NCBI GenBank assembly: GCA_049658145.1
Contig: JBASOJ010000055.1
Span: 1 to 31,253, forward strand
Source: UBA6100 sp049658145
GTDB lineage: Bacteria > Actinomycetota > Coriobacteriia > Anaerosomatales > Anaerosomataceae
Reading direction: 5' to 3'
Length of the DNA: 31,253 bases
Shown piece after piece: positions 23,571 through 31,253 of this stretch (the stretch's first letter is position 1; each line of letters opens with the position of its first letter). The notes beneath the pieces were generated by a model. It saw nothing but the letters and a program-made list of their open reading frames with translations. It was not told where the DNA came from and searched no databases. A program made the translations under genes and the position numbers.

Positions 23571-26500
23571 TCTCGACCGCGATCAGGAAGCGGCGGTATC
23601 GACCGGACCAGGCGACGTGTTCATCGCCGCAGGCGCGGGCTCAGGCAAGACACGCGTGCTCACGGCGCGCTTCGTGAGTGCGGTCCTCGGCGAGGCGCCC
23701 TACGCCGCGTGCGATCCCCGGGAGATCCTCGCCGTGACCTTCACCGAGAAGGCCGCGGGGGAGCTTGCGGAGCGGATCAGGCGCGCTCTCGTGAATGCAG
23801 GCGACCACGCCGCGGCGCGTGCGCTCGGCGAGGCATGGATATCGACCATCCACGGCATGTGCGCGCGCATCCTGCGACAGCACGCCTTCGCCGCGGACAT
23901 CGATCCGTACTTCAGCGTGCTCGACCAGGTCGAGGCGTCGGCGCTCGAAGCCAGCGCACTCGACGATGCCATCGAGGAACGCCTCGACGCCGATGAGGGC
24001 ATGGCCGCGCTCCTCGACGCCTACGGCTTCGAGCCTGTGGCGTCTGCGGTGCTGCGCGTGAGCGCGAGCATGCGGTCACTCGGCCTCGGGCCGGAGAGCA
24101 TCCGCACTGTCGGGCGAGAGGAAGCCGTCGCGCAACTGAGGGGGGCGGCGGCCGAACTCGAGGGGATCGCGGGGGAGCTGGATCGGCTCCGCCCGTGCAA
24201 GACCGTCGAAGGCGACATCGCCGCGGTCAGGACGGTGGCGCGGCTTATCCGAGACGGGCTCGCGGCCGGCGGTCCGGACGAGCGGGTGCTTGTGTGCCTC
24301 GGTTCACCCGGTCTTCGGCGCCTCGCGTCGGTCGACGGGTTGAACGAACTCGTGGACGCCGCCGCCGCGTCGATCGAGCGAGCAAGGCAAGGTGTCGCAC
24401 AGCTTCTCGTCGCCGAGCATGAGGTGCCGCTCCTCGCGCTCATCGAGTCGTTCGAGCGGCGCTATGCCCGCTCCAAGCGAGACAGGGGGGTGCTGGACTT
24501 CACAGACCTCGAGACCGAGGCACTTCGGCTGCTCGAGGCCGATCCGTCCATCGTCGCGCAGTACCGGTCGCGGTTCGCCATGCTGATGCTCGATGAGTTC
24601 CAGGACACGAACGTGCTCCAGGCCCGGATCATCGGCCTGCTCTCGAATGGCAACCTGTGCACGGTGGGCGACGAGAACCAGTCGATCTACCGCTTCCGTC
24701 ATGCCGATGTCGGCGTGTTCCGTGAGCGTGCACGCACGGTCGATGACCGCCGTCGGCTGGATGTGAACTACCGAACGGCACCCCCGCTGCTCGGGTCCGT
24801 GAACGCGCTCTTCGGACATCCGGCGTTGCTCGGCCCGGCGTATGCACCGCTCCGTGCCCCATCCGGCCGCACCGATGTCGACGCGGAGTTCGCCGGGCAT
24901 GCCCGTCTGCAGGCGCGCTTCATCGACTGGGCGGAGCCCCGGGGCGCTGATGCGCAGGAGGTAGAGGCGGCCGCGGTCGCGGACAGCGTCTGCGAGTATC
25001 TGGAGGCAGGCATCGAGCCCGGCGCGATCGCCGTCCTGATGCGTGCGCTGTCGGGCGGACGCGGCCAGAAGGTGGAGCGCGCGCTTGCAGCGCGGGGTGT
25101 CCCCGTGTATCTCGCGGCCGGGGGAGCCTTCTTCGACTGCCCCGAGATCATCGAGGCGCGCGCCCTTCTTCACGTCATCGACAACGTTCTCGACGATGCA
25201 GCGATGGCGATCGTGCTCGCAGGGCGGCTGGTGAGGCTCTCGGCCGATTCTCTTGTCTCGGTCCGCGGGCACGCCGACGCGCTTGCGGTGGCCCGGGACG
25301 TGTCCAAGCATGACGTCCATCTTTGGGACGCGCTCACGAGCACTGATCTCCACCTGTCCGATGGCGACGCAGGCGCGGCGGCCCGTCTCGTTGCCGCGAT
25401 CGTCGACGCGCGCGATCGGCGCGGCATGCGGCCCCTCGGCGAGACAGTGACGCAGCCGCTCATCGCGCTCGACGCCGACCTCGTGCTGTTCGCATCGGGC
25501 CCCGGCGGAACGAGGGCGTGGTCGAACGTCCTCAAGCTCGCGCGGATGGCGGCCGAGTACGAGGCGACCTACGGCGGCGACCTCGCCGGCTTCCTCGCCT
25601 ACCTCACGCTGCGTGAGATGCACGCGACGAACGAGCAAGAGGCCACACTCGACGGTGAATACGATGCCGTGCGCGTGATGAGCATCCACGCCGCGAAGGG
25701 CCTGGAGTTCCCGGTGGTGATCGTCGCCGGACTCACCAGGGAGCCCGGCGTCCCGTCGATCGCCGTCGAACGGATCGATGGACATCCGCTGCTCGGCATG
25801 GCGCTGCCGGGCGCCGGTGGGAGCGTGCACACCATCGGTTCGGAGCGTGTGAGGTCCGGAGCGGGGAAGGCGGCAGAGGCCGAGTCGGTCCGGCTGCTGT
25901 ATGTCGCCTGCACCCGCGCCGAGGAGGCGCTCACCGTGATCGGCCGGACGAAGCCCGATAAGGACGCCGACGACTCGCTCACCGGTCGCCTGCGTCAGGC
26001 GTTGAGCGGCGGCAGCCCTGGGTCACTGCAGTCGGTACTCACACATCCTGCTCCTGACGTCGACGTGCGGCTGCTCGTCCCCTCACAGCTTGCGGGCGAC
26101 ACATCGACGGATCCGGACCCGTCGCGGCACGTCACCCTCGAGTCGGCGGGTGATGTGGAACGCACCGTGGTTTCGGATCCGGCCGTGCCCGCGCCCGCCC
26201 TGTCCGTGCCGGCTGTGCCACCGCGGGTCTCCTACACAGGGCTAGCGACCTACAAGCGCTGTCCATACCGCTTCTTCCTGACCAGCATCCTCAAGCTACC
26301 TGCTCCGCCCGCGGCACAGGGAGGGGACGCGCTCATCTTCGGCAGCGCCGCGCACGCGGTGCTCGAGCGCATGCGTTCGCCCGAGGACGATCCGGAGCCG
26401 TCGATCGAGATGGCTGCCCGGGCCGCGGGGCTTGACCGCCGACTGCACGATCGGCTCACGCAGGCCGTCGCGGGCTATCTCGCCTCGGATGTCGCGCGCG

Positions 26501-26952
26501 AGCTGTTCTCCGCGGGCAGGGTCACGCGTGAGGCACCCATCACCGTACCTGTGGCGGGCACGGTGCTCGCGGGCGCCATCGACGCGATCGGGTGGACAGG
26601 CGATGAGGCGCTGATCGTCGACTACAAGTCCGGCACCGGCCCGCTCACGCCGGAACAGGCTGTAGAGCGGTACCGGCTGCAGGGCGAGTGCTACTCGCTC
26701 GCCGCCTTCGCCGCAGGGGCCACGGCGGTCCGAATCGTCTTCTTCGAGCTGGAGCGGCCATGGAGCACTTCGTTCGAGTACGGACGTGCGGAGTGCGAGC
26801 GCATCGAGTCGAGTGTGAGCGCGATAATCGGACGCATGGCATCCGAGGGCTACCCGCCGCGCGCATCCTATGAGCGCGAGCAGTGCGAGACGTGTCCCGG
26901 CCTCGGGGGGATGTGCGCCGTCACCCGGCCGACGGGCGGTGCCGCTGGGTGA
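23563..26952 (+). CDS. AddA-like UvrD/Rep-family helicase-nuclease
   Basis: A 1129-residue SF1A helicase with a C-terminal nuclease, the motor partner of the AddB-like protein. Helicase motifs in order are: Q-motif LDRDQEAAV, Walker A AAGAGSGKT (to residue 30), Ia AVTFTEKAAGELAERI, II MLDEFQDTN (about 345), III GDENQSIYRFRHAD, IV VNYRT, V MSIHAAKGLEFPVV (about 710), VI LLYVACTRAEEAL (about 778). The nuclease domain (from about 888) has the GAIDAI aspartate, VDYKSG (about 1020) and a YRLQGECYSLA motif. It also carries Cys900, Cys1108, Cys1111 and Cys1118, an arrangement like the Fe-S staple usually found in AddB. ATG 23563, with GGAGG seven bases upstream, is preferred over a longer frame from 23533. 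It ends overlapping the convergent rlmN by 32 nt. Confidence 0.9.
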   Translation: MPDLDRDQEAAVSTGPGDVFIAAGAGSGKTRVLTARFVSAVLGEAPYAACDPREILAVTFTEKAAGELAERIRRALVNAGDHAAARALGEAWISTIHGMCARILRQHAFAADIDPYFSVLDQVEASALEASALDDAIEERLDADEGMAALLDAYGFEPVASAVLRVSASMRSLGLGPESIRTVGREEAVAQLRGAAAELEGIAGELDRLRPCKTVEGDIAAVRTVARLIRDGLAAGGPDERVLVCLGSPGLRRLASVDGLNELVDAAAASIERARQGVAQLLVAEHEVPLLALIESFERRYARSKRDRGVLDFTDLETEALRLLEADPSIVAQYRSRFAMLMLDEFQDTNVLQARIIGLLSNGNLCTVGDENQSIYRFRHADVGVFRERARTVDDRRRLDVNYRTAPPLLGSVNALFGHPALLGPAYAPLRAPSGRTDVDAEFAGHARLQARFIDWAEPRGADAQEVEAAAVADSVCEYLEAGIEPGAIAVLMRALSGGRGQKVERALAARGVPVYLAAGGAFFDCPEIIEARALLHVIDNVLDDAAMAIVLAGRLVRLSADSLVSVRGHADALAVARDVSKHDVHLWDALTSTDLHLSDGDAGAAARLVAAIVDARDRRGMRPLGETVTQPLIALDADLVLFASGPGGTRAWSNVLKLARMAAEYEATYGGDLAGFLAYLTLREMHATNEQEATLDGEYDAVRVMSIHAAKGLEFPVVIVAGLTREPGVPSIAVERIDGHPLLGMALPGAGGSVHTIGSERVRSGAGKAAEAESVRLLYVACTRAEEALTVIGRTKPDKDADDSLTGRLRQALSGGSPGSLQSVLTHPAPDVDVRLLVPSQLAGDTSTDPDPSRHVTLESAGDVERTVVSDPAVPAPALSVPAVPPRVSYTGLATYKRCPYRFFLTSILKLPAPPAAQGGDALIFGSAAHAVLERMRSPEDDPEPSIEMAARAAGLDRRLHDRLTQAVAGYLASDVARELFSAGRVTREAPITVPVAGTVLAGAIDAIGWTGDEALIVDYKSGTGPLTPEQAVERYRLQGECYSLAAFAAGATAVRIVFFELERPWSTSFEYGRAECERIESSVSAIIGRMASEGYPPRASYEREQCETCPGLGGMCAVTRPTGGAAG

Positions 26953-27967
26953 GCTGGCCGCATGCAGCCTCGATGTCCGTGCCACGTTCGACCCGGACGG
27001 ACGTCTCCACACCCGCGGCGCTCAAGATCGCCGCGACCTCGGCCACCCGCGCGTCGGCCGGCCGGCCTGCCCCCGCCCCCTCGACCGGGTTCACCGGGAT
27101 GAGGTTCACGTGGCACATCCAGCCCCGGGCGAACGCCAGGAGCGCTGTGACCTCGGCAGGGGTATCGTTCTGCCCGCCGATCAGGGCGAACTCCAACGTC
27201 GGTCGCCGACCGGTCCGCTGCGTGTAGTCGATGAGCGTCTCCTGAAGGTCCTTGAGCGGCCAGCGGCGCACCCCCGGCATGATGCGGTCGCGCGTTGCCT
27301 GTACGGCCGAGTGGAGTGATACCGCGAGCGTGAACTGCTCGGGCTCGCGCGCGAGACGTTCGATGCCGGGGATGACACCGCACGTTGAGATCGTGAGATG
27401 TCGCGCGCCGATCCCCGGGCCCTTCTTGTCGTTCATGAGCCGCAGTGCCGCAAGTGTGGCGTCGTAGTTGTTGAACGGTTCGCCCTGGCCCATGGCGACC
27501 GCGTTGGATGCGCGCATCTTGAAGTCCTCGGCCACCAGTGCGACCTGCCAGACCATCTCACCCGGGAGCAGGTCGCGAACGAAGCCGCCCCGACCGGTCG
27601 CGCAGAAGGTGCAACCCATCGCGCAGCCCGCCTGGGTGCTGTAGCAGACGGTGAGACGGTCGCCCGAGGGGATGCCGACACTCTCGATCAGCACCCCGTC
27701 GGGCAGACGCCAGAGGTACTTGCGTGTCCCATCGGCGGATCGCTGTGCCTCCGCAAGCTCCGGATGGACGAGCGAGAAGCGCTCGGCGAGGCCGGCCCGC
27801 AGCCCGGCGGGCAGGTCACTCATCGCCTCGAACGAGGTGGCTAGCCTGCCGTAGAGCCATGCCACCAACTGCCCACGCCGGAACGGCGGTTGCTCGAGCG
27901 CGGCGAGCGCATCGGCGAGCTGCCCGGGTCCGAGCGTGGCGATGTCGGTGGGGCTCAGGGTGGGCAT
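26921..27967 (-). CDS. rlmN: Dual-specificity RNA methyltransferase RlmN
   Basis: A 348-residue radical-SAM enzyme that makes 2-methyladenosine at A2503 of 23S rRNA and A37 of some tRNAs. The iron-sulfur motif is Cys115-x3-Cys119-x2-Cys122 (GCAMGCTFCATG). The second catalytic cysteine is in GTDIEAACGQL near the C-terminus (Cys336). Other family blocks are MGQGEPFNNYD, TISTCGVIPGI, LAVSLHSA and NLIPVNPVEG. I start it at ATG 27967, which lies just after the rubrerythrin stop and behind AAGGG; a longer frame to 28018 adds only residues not typical of the family and overlaps the upstream gene. It is probably cotranscribed with the rubrerythrin. Its 3' end overlaps the convergent AddA-like gene by 32 nt. 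Confidence 0.96.
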   Translation of the reverse strand: MPTLSPTDIATLGPGQLADALAALEQPPFRRGQLVAWLYGRLATSFEAMSDLPAGLRAGLAERFSLVHPELAEAQRSADGTRKYLWRLPDGVLIESVGIPSGDRLTVCYSTQAGCAMGCTFCATGRGGFVRDLLPGEMVWQVALVAEDFKMRASNAVAMGQGEPFNNYDATLAALRLMNDKKGPGIGARHLTISTCGVIPGIERLAREPEQFTLAVSLHSAVQATRDRIMPGVRRWPLKDLQETLIDYTQRTGRRPTLEFALIGGQNDTPAEVTALLAFARGWMCHVNLIPVNPVEGAGAGRPADARVAEVAAILSAAGVETSVRVERGTDIEAACGQLTQRHRPSAG

Positions 27968-27968
27968 A

Positions 27969-28463
27969 CTACCCTTGCGCCTTCTTGAAGCCGTCCCGGT
28001 GCTGGCGCTCGTAGCCACCCACCGCGCGGAAGTACTGCGCGATCTCGGGGTAGCCCTCCTCTTCGGCGATCCGCGCGAACTCGGGATACATCTCGGCGGT
28101 CTCGTACTCCTCGCCGTTATAGGCGGTCACGAGGTTCTCGGCCGTCGTGCCGTAGCCGCTCATGTACGCGAGGTGTCCGAGCGCATGCGCGGTCTCCTCG
28201 GTGGCGGCGTGGTCGAAGGCGGCCTTCGCGGTCTCGTCGCCTTCGAGCTCTGCGATCCGGGCGAACAGTGTGTAGCGGCGGTTCGCCTGCGACTCGCCGG
28301 CGAACGCGGCCTTCAGGTTCTCCAGCGTTGCGGTTCCGGTGAGGTCGCCCGGCCCCTCGGAAGGAACGAAGAACGACTGCGGCGCGCCGCACACGGGACA
28401 ACGCTCGGGTGCGGGGCCGACGTGCAGGTATCCGCAACCCTTGCAGCGGTAGAGCTCGATCAT
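27969..28463 (-). CDS. Rubrerythrin with N-terminal rubredoxin domain (reverse-type)
   Basis: A 164-residue non-heme iron protein that would reduce peroxide in the cytoplasm of an anaerobe. The N-terminus is a short rubredoxin-like FeS4 site with Cys7-x2-Cys10 and Cys22-x2-Cys25. A four-helix ferritin-like domain follows, with diiron ligands visible as Glu57, Glu90-x2-His93, acidic residues around 124-135 and Glu152-x2-His155. In classical rubrerythrins the rubredoxin domain is at the C-terminus; this order is the reverse-rubrerythrin layout. It starts at ATG 28463 with GAGGAG upstream, and an in-frame extension to 28505 is ignored. rlmN starts 2 nt after its stop. The gene diverges from the cytochrome gene across 192 nt. 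Confidence 0.92.
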   Translation of the reverse strand: MIELYRCKGCGYLHVGPAPERCPVCGAPQSFFVPSEGPGDLTGTATLENLKAAFAGESQANRRYTLFARIAELEGDETAKAAFDHAATEETAHALGHLAYMSGYGTTAENLVTAYNGEEYETAEMYPEFARIAEEEGYPEIAQYFRAVGGYERQHRDGFKKAQG

Positions 28464-28655
28464 GACTCGCTCCTCTCGTCGTGGTGTGCTGACGCGCACC
28501 ATCATAACCTGCGACGACCAGCATCGGCCGATGACCGTCCGTCGCCGCCAGACGTCCGCTGGGCGGGAGTATGCGGCCAGAGGGACCGACGTGCGGTAGC
28601 GTTGAGGCGTCCAAGACGATGTGAACGGTCAGCCAGATCATCCGGGAGGTATGAG

Positions 28656-30011
28656 ATGAAGCGTCGATACGGTGTCGCGCTCGCACTCGTCGTGGTATTC
28701 GCGCTCGCAGCCATACCGGCGGCGGGGACGGCTCTGCCATCGATGCCGAGCACGAGCTTCGGGCCGTCGACCGGCTGCGGGTGCCACGCCGCGCTGCTGG
28801 GGCAGTGGCAGCCGTCGATGCACGCGCAGGCCCTCACAGACCCGATCTACCTCCTCAAGCTCAAGGAGGGCGACGAGGCGACGGGGGGTGCCGTCACGCC
28901 CTTCTGCATCCAGTGCCACAGCCCGATCGGCAGCATGTCCGGTGATGTCAACGAGCTCGGCGAGGTCGAGGCTACGGGAGTGGCCGCGGAGGGCGTCACG
29001 TGCACGTTCTGCCATCGCAGCGTCGGCACCGACGCGCCGATCGGCAACGCGTCACAGCAGGTGAACCCCGAGGACGTCCGGGTCGCTCAGTTGAAGGACC
29101 CGCAGGCACCGCATGCGGCCGCGTACTCGCAGTTCCACGAGACTGCCGAGTTCTGCGGTGCGTGCCACAACGTCGATCACCCCACGAACGGCTCGCACCT
29201 CGAGGCCACATACACCGAGTGGAGCGAAAGCCCCTACGCGGCGGAGGGGATCGTGTGTCAGGACTGCCACCAGACTCCGGGTGCAGGTGTGACGAAGCCG
29301 AATCCGGGTAAGGCCGCGAGCATGGGGCCGGAGCGCGAACACATCTACTCGATGACCTTCGCGGGAGGTAACGTCGGCCTTGGCGATGCGGCTCTGGCGG
29401 AGGCGAACCTCAAGGCCGCGGCGACCCTGGAGCTGGAAGCCCCCGAGGTGCAGGAGAGCGGCGAAGTCGCCGTGAAGACGACCATCACCAACGTGGGCGC
29501 CGGGCACTATCTGCCCACGGGCCTGACCGAGGTGCGCCAGATGTGGCTGGAGGTCACAGCCACCGACGACACCGGCGCAGAGCTGCTGAGCGAGCGGCGC
29601 GACTTCGGCACGGTCCTCAAGGGAGCGGACGGCTCCTACCCCGTGGAGATGTGGGACGCCGCCGGTATCCAGAGCGATGACCGCATCGCACCACGGGAGT
29701 CGACCACGAACGACTATTCGTTCCCGATGGCGACCGGTGCGGTGACGGTCAAGGCGACGCTCTACTACCGTTCCTGCCCCGAGGAGATGGCCGAGGAGGC
29801 CGGTGTGGAGATACCGGCAACCACCATGGCCGAGGTCACCAAGACCGTCTTCCCCACGGCTGAGTCGAAGGACGCAGGCGACGCTGCGGCAGAAGCTGGA
29901 GGGGATGCCGGGGCTGAGGGGGGTCCGGGCGCGCTGCTCTGGATCGCGATCGGTGCCGCGGTCGTAGCCGTGGCCGCGGCGGCCGTGGTGCTGACGCGCA
30001 AGAAAAGGTAG
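28656..30011 (+). CDS. Multiheme c-type cytochrome, membrane-anchored
   Basis: A 451-residue exported cytochrome. An N-terminal signal sequence (about residues 4-26) is followed by a heme-rich domain with four canonical CxxCH sites: Cys84-His88, Cys116-His120, Cys167-His171, Cys201-His205. An earlier fifth site reads CGCH (41-44), one residue shorter than the heme motif. The context (CGCH, then GQWQPSMHAQALTDPIY) resembles the cytochrome c554 family. A beta-rich domain (about 255-400) includes VGAGHYLPTG. An Ala/Gly/Glu linker leads to one C-terminal membrane helix (about 426-446) and a basic stop RKKR. Start ATG 28656 has GGGAGGT five bases upstream. The protein probably sits outside the membrane and carries electrons; partner and substrate are unknown. 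No cytochrome maturation genes lie in the window. Confidence 0.9.
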   Translation: MKRRYGVALALVVVFALAAIPAAGTALPSMPSTSFGPSTGCGCHAALLGQWQPSMHAQALTDPIYLLKLKEGDEATGGAVTPFCIQCHSPIGSMSGDVNELGEVEATGVAAEGVTCTFCHRSVGTDAPIGNASQQVNPEDVRVAQLKDPQAPHAAAYSQFHETAEFCGACHNVDHPTNGSHLEATYTEWSESPYAAEGIVCQDCHQTPGAGVTKPNPGKAASMGPEREHIYSMTFAGGNVGLGDAALAEANLKAAATLELEAPEVQESGEVAVKTTITNVGAGHYLPTGLTEVRQMWLEVTATDDTGAELLSERRDFGTVLKGADGSYPVEMWDAAGIQSDDRIAPRESTTNDYSFPMATGAVTVKATLYYRSCPEEMAEEAGVEIPATTMAEVTKTVFPTAESKDAGDAAAEAGGDAGAEGGPGALLWIAIGAAVVAVAAAAVVLTRKKR

Positions 30012-30035
30012 CGGTCCTGGCGGCGAGGACATGAA

Positions 30036-30065
30036 GAAGGGGGCGTCCCGCGGGACGCCCCCTTC
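30036..30065. terminator. Bidirectional terminator between cytochrome and htrA-like genes
   Basis: A 30-bp perfect palindrome, with 15-bp arms meeting at 30050/30051, lies between two convergent genes, 25 nt after the cytochrome stop and 22 nt from the protease stop. The arms begin GAAGGGGGCG and end CGCCCCCTTC. Folding would leave about a 4-nt loop. T-rich tails are short on both sides. It most likely terminates both transcripts. Confidence 0.8.
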
Positions 30066-30086
30066 GTGTCCGCTTGAGCGGGCCGG

Positions 30087-31253
30087 CTACTGAGAGGCGC
30101 TCGCCGGCTTCGCGCCGATCGTCATGTCGAGCGTCATCTCCTCGCCGTCGCGCCACAGCCTGAGGGTGACTTCGTCGCCCACCGTCCGCTGGCGCACCGT
30201 CAGGATGAGGTCGTCCATGGAGCGGATCCGCTTCTCGTCGACCGCGACGATGACGTCGCCCGGCTGCAGGCCGGCCTTTTCGGCCTCTGTGCCTGCGGTG
30301 ATCTCGACGATGTACGCGCCCTCGTCCACCGGGAGGCCTTCCTCGGCAGCAAACGCCTCGTTCACCGTCTGTCCGAGCACGCCGAGGAACGGCGTGTCCA
30401 CGCTGCCCTTGCCGATCAGGTCGTCGGCCGCCTGGACCGCGCGATCCGATGGAATGGCGAGCGCTACGCCCGCCGAGCTGCCCGACTCCGTGTAGATGGC
30501 GGACGGGATGCCCACCAACTCGCCCTCGCGGTTCAGCAGGGCACCGCCGGAGTTGCCGGGGTTGATGGCCGCATCGGTCTGGATGGAGTCGACGTACGGG
30601 TACTGTCCTTCGGCGCCGCCGAAGTCGGTGAGCGCCCGATGCAGCGCCGAGACGACGCCCGAGGTGACCGACTGCTCGAACCCGAACGGGGAGCCGATCG
30701 CGACGACGAGCTCGCCCACGACGAGTTCGTCCGAGTCACCGATCTCGATCACCGGGATGTCGGCATCGACGAGCACGACCGCGATGTCGCTCTCGCTGTC
30801 GGAGCCGATGACCCGGCCGTCGTAGCTCTCCCCGCTGGAGTCGGTCACGATGATGGACGTCGCGCCGGCCACAACGTGTTCGTTGGTCATGATGTACGTG
30901 CCGCCCTCTTCGGCCTCCCGGTATGCCACTCCCGAGCCTTCGCCCTGGAGCGGGACGTCGGGATGCGTCGAGGGAAGGCTGCCATCGGAAGAGGCGGATT
31001 CTCCGGTCACGGCGATGTCGACGACGCTCGGGAGTCCGACCGCCGCCACGGCGGCCACCACTTCCTCGGTCTCGCCGCTGACGAGCTCGACCCGGCGCGG
31101 CTCATCCGCCGAGGTGCCGTCGGCCTGTTCCGTCCCCGGCAGGAGCACGTATGCCGCATACCCGCCGCCGAATCCGGCTGCGGTTCCGACGAACAGGGAG
31201 AGCGCGACCGCCGCCGCGAGCACGCCCGCGTGCGAGCCGTGCGGCCTGACCAC
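30087..31253 (-). CDS. HtrA/DegP-family serine protease with PDZ domain (N-terminus may extend beyond window)
   Basis: A membrane-anchored S1C protease of at least 388 residues. One membrane helix (about residues 9-37, counted from the GTG at 31253) is followed by a linker and a trypsin-like domain. The catalytic triad is His126 (TNEHVV), Asp156 (SESDIAVV) and Ser235 (NPGNSGGAL). A single PDZ domain spans about 290-385, with FLGVLGQ, AGLQPGDVIVAVDEKRI and a short tail. Such proteases degrade or refold damaged exported proteins. The GTG lies exactly at the right edge of the window, and many actinobacterial HtrA proteins have a longer cytoplasmic N-terminus, so the true start could lie outside. 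It converges on the cytochrome gene with a shared terminator between them. Confidence 0.92.
   Translation of the reverse strand: MVRPHGSHAGVLAAAVALSLFVGTAAGFGGGYAAYVLLPGTEQADGTSADEPRRVELVSGETEEVVAAVAAVGLPSVVDIAVTGESASSDGSLPSTHPDVPLQGEGSGVAYREAEEGGTYIMTNEHVVAGATSIIVTDSSGESYDGRVIGSDSESDIAVVLVDADIPVIEIGDSDELVVGELVVAIGSPFGFEQSVTSGVVSALHRALTDFGGAEGQYPYVDSIQTDAAINPGNSGGALLNREGELVGIPSAIYTESGSSAGVALAIPSDRAVQAADDLIGKGSVDTPFLGVLGQTVNEAFAAEEGLPVDEGAYIVEITAGTEAEKAGLQPGDVIVAVDEKRIRSMDDLILTVRQRTVGDEVTLRLWRDGEEMTLDMTIGAKPASASQ

Noticed and set aside
24304..25830. 508-codon open frame on the minus strand opposite the AddA-like gene
   Set aside because: Antisense shadow of a gene with clear helicase motifs; translation is His/Arg-rich with no recognisable fold.
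27936..28655. N-terminal extension of the cytochrome frame across the rubrerythrin gene
   Set aside because: The signal peptide begins at ATG 28656 behind GGGAGGT; the upstream part is antisense to rubrerythrin.

Overview
The window is a high-GC bacterial chromosome segment centred on the replication origin. The gene order dnaA-dnaN-recF-DUF721(dciA)-gyrB-gyrA on one strand and rpmH-rnpA-yidD-yidC-jag-rsmG-parA-parB on the other is the classic origin neighbourhood. High GC, many GTG starts, recF-DUF721-gyrB order, absence of mnmE/mnmG between jag and rsmG, and anaerobe-type genes (a rubrerythrin with N-terminal rubredoxin, a surface multiheme cytochrome c) suggest an anaerobic actinobacterium, perhaps of the Coriobacteriia. 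That placement is inference from gene content, not from a marker-gene comparison.

Layout. 1-3953 (minus): a MacB-type ABC ATPase cut by the window edge, its MacA/HlyD-like adaptor, a HAD phosphatase and an MFS transporter. 4049-9044 (minus): gyrA, a small two-helix membrane protein, and gyrB. 9173-13540 (minus): dciA-like gene, recF, dnaN, dnaA. 13553-14356 (minus): an unusual protein with a GHKL (histidine-kinase-type) ATPase domain followed by a winged-helix domain, 12 nt upstream of dnaA. 14357-15189: a non-coding origin region with many DnaA-box-like sites, ending in a near-consensus rpmH promoter. 15190-17518 (plus): rpmH, rnpA, yidD, yidC, jag and a terminator. 17865-26952 (plus): rsmG, whose start codon sits in a perfect parS site, then parA, parB, a YtxH-like protein and an AddB/AddA-type helicase-nuclease pair, mostly with overlapping reading frames. 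26921-28463 (minus): rlmN and a reverse-type rubrerythrin. 28656-30011 (plus): a membrane-anchored multiheme cytochrome c. 30087-31253 (minus): an HtrA-type serine protease reaching the right edge.

How it works together. Strand polarity switches at 14357-15189, as expected for oriC. A second set of DnaA boxes lies between dnaA and dnaN, with TAG triplets that match a DnaA-trio unwinding element in the Bacillus subtilis arrangement. The origin is therefore probably bipartite, with the GHKL-wHTH gene and dnaA between its two halves. parABS beside it would handle origin segregation; rpmH/rnpA/yidD/yidC/jag cover ribosome, tRNA processing and membrane insertion. The most novel candidates are the GHKL-wHTH protein upstream of dnaA, an altered sensor-II motif in DnaA, Fe-S-type cysteine sets in both AddA and AddB, and a CxCH heme-like motif in the cytochrome. 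I saw no insertion sequences, prophage genes, CRISPR arrays, tRNA or rRNA genes.
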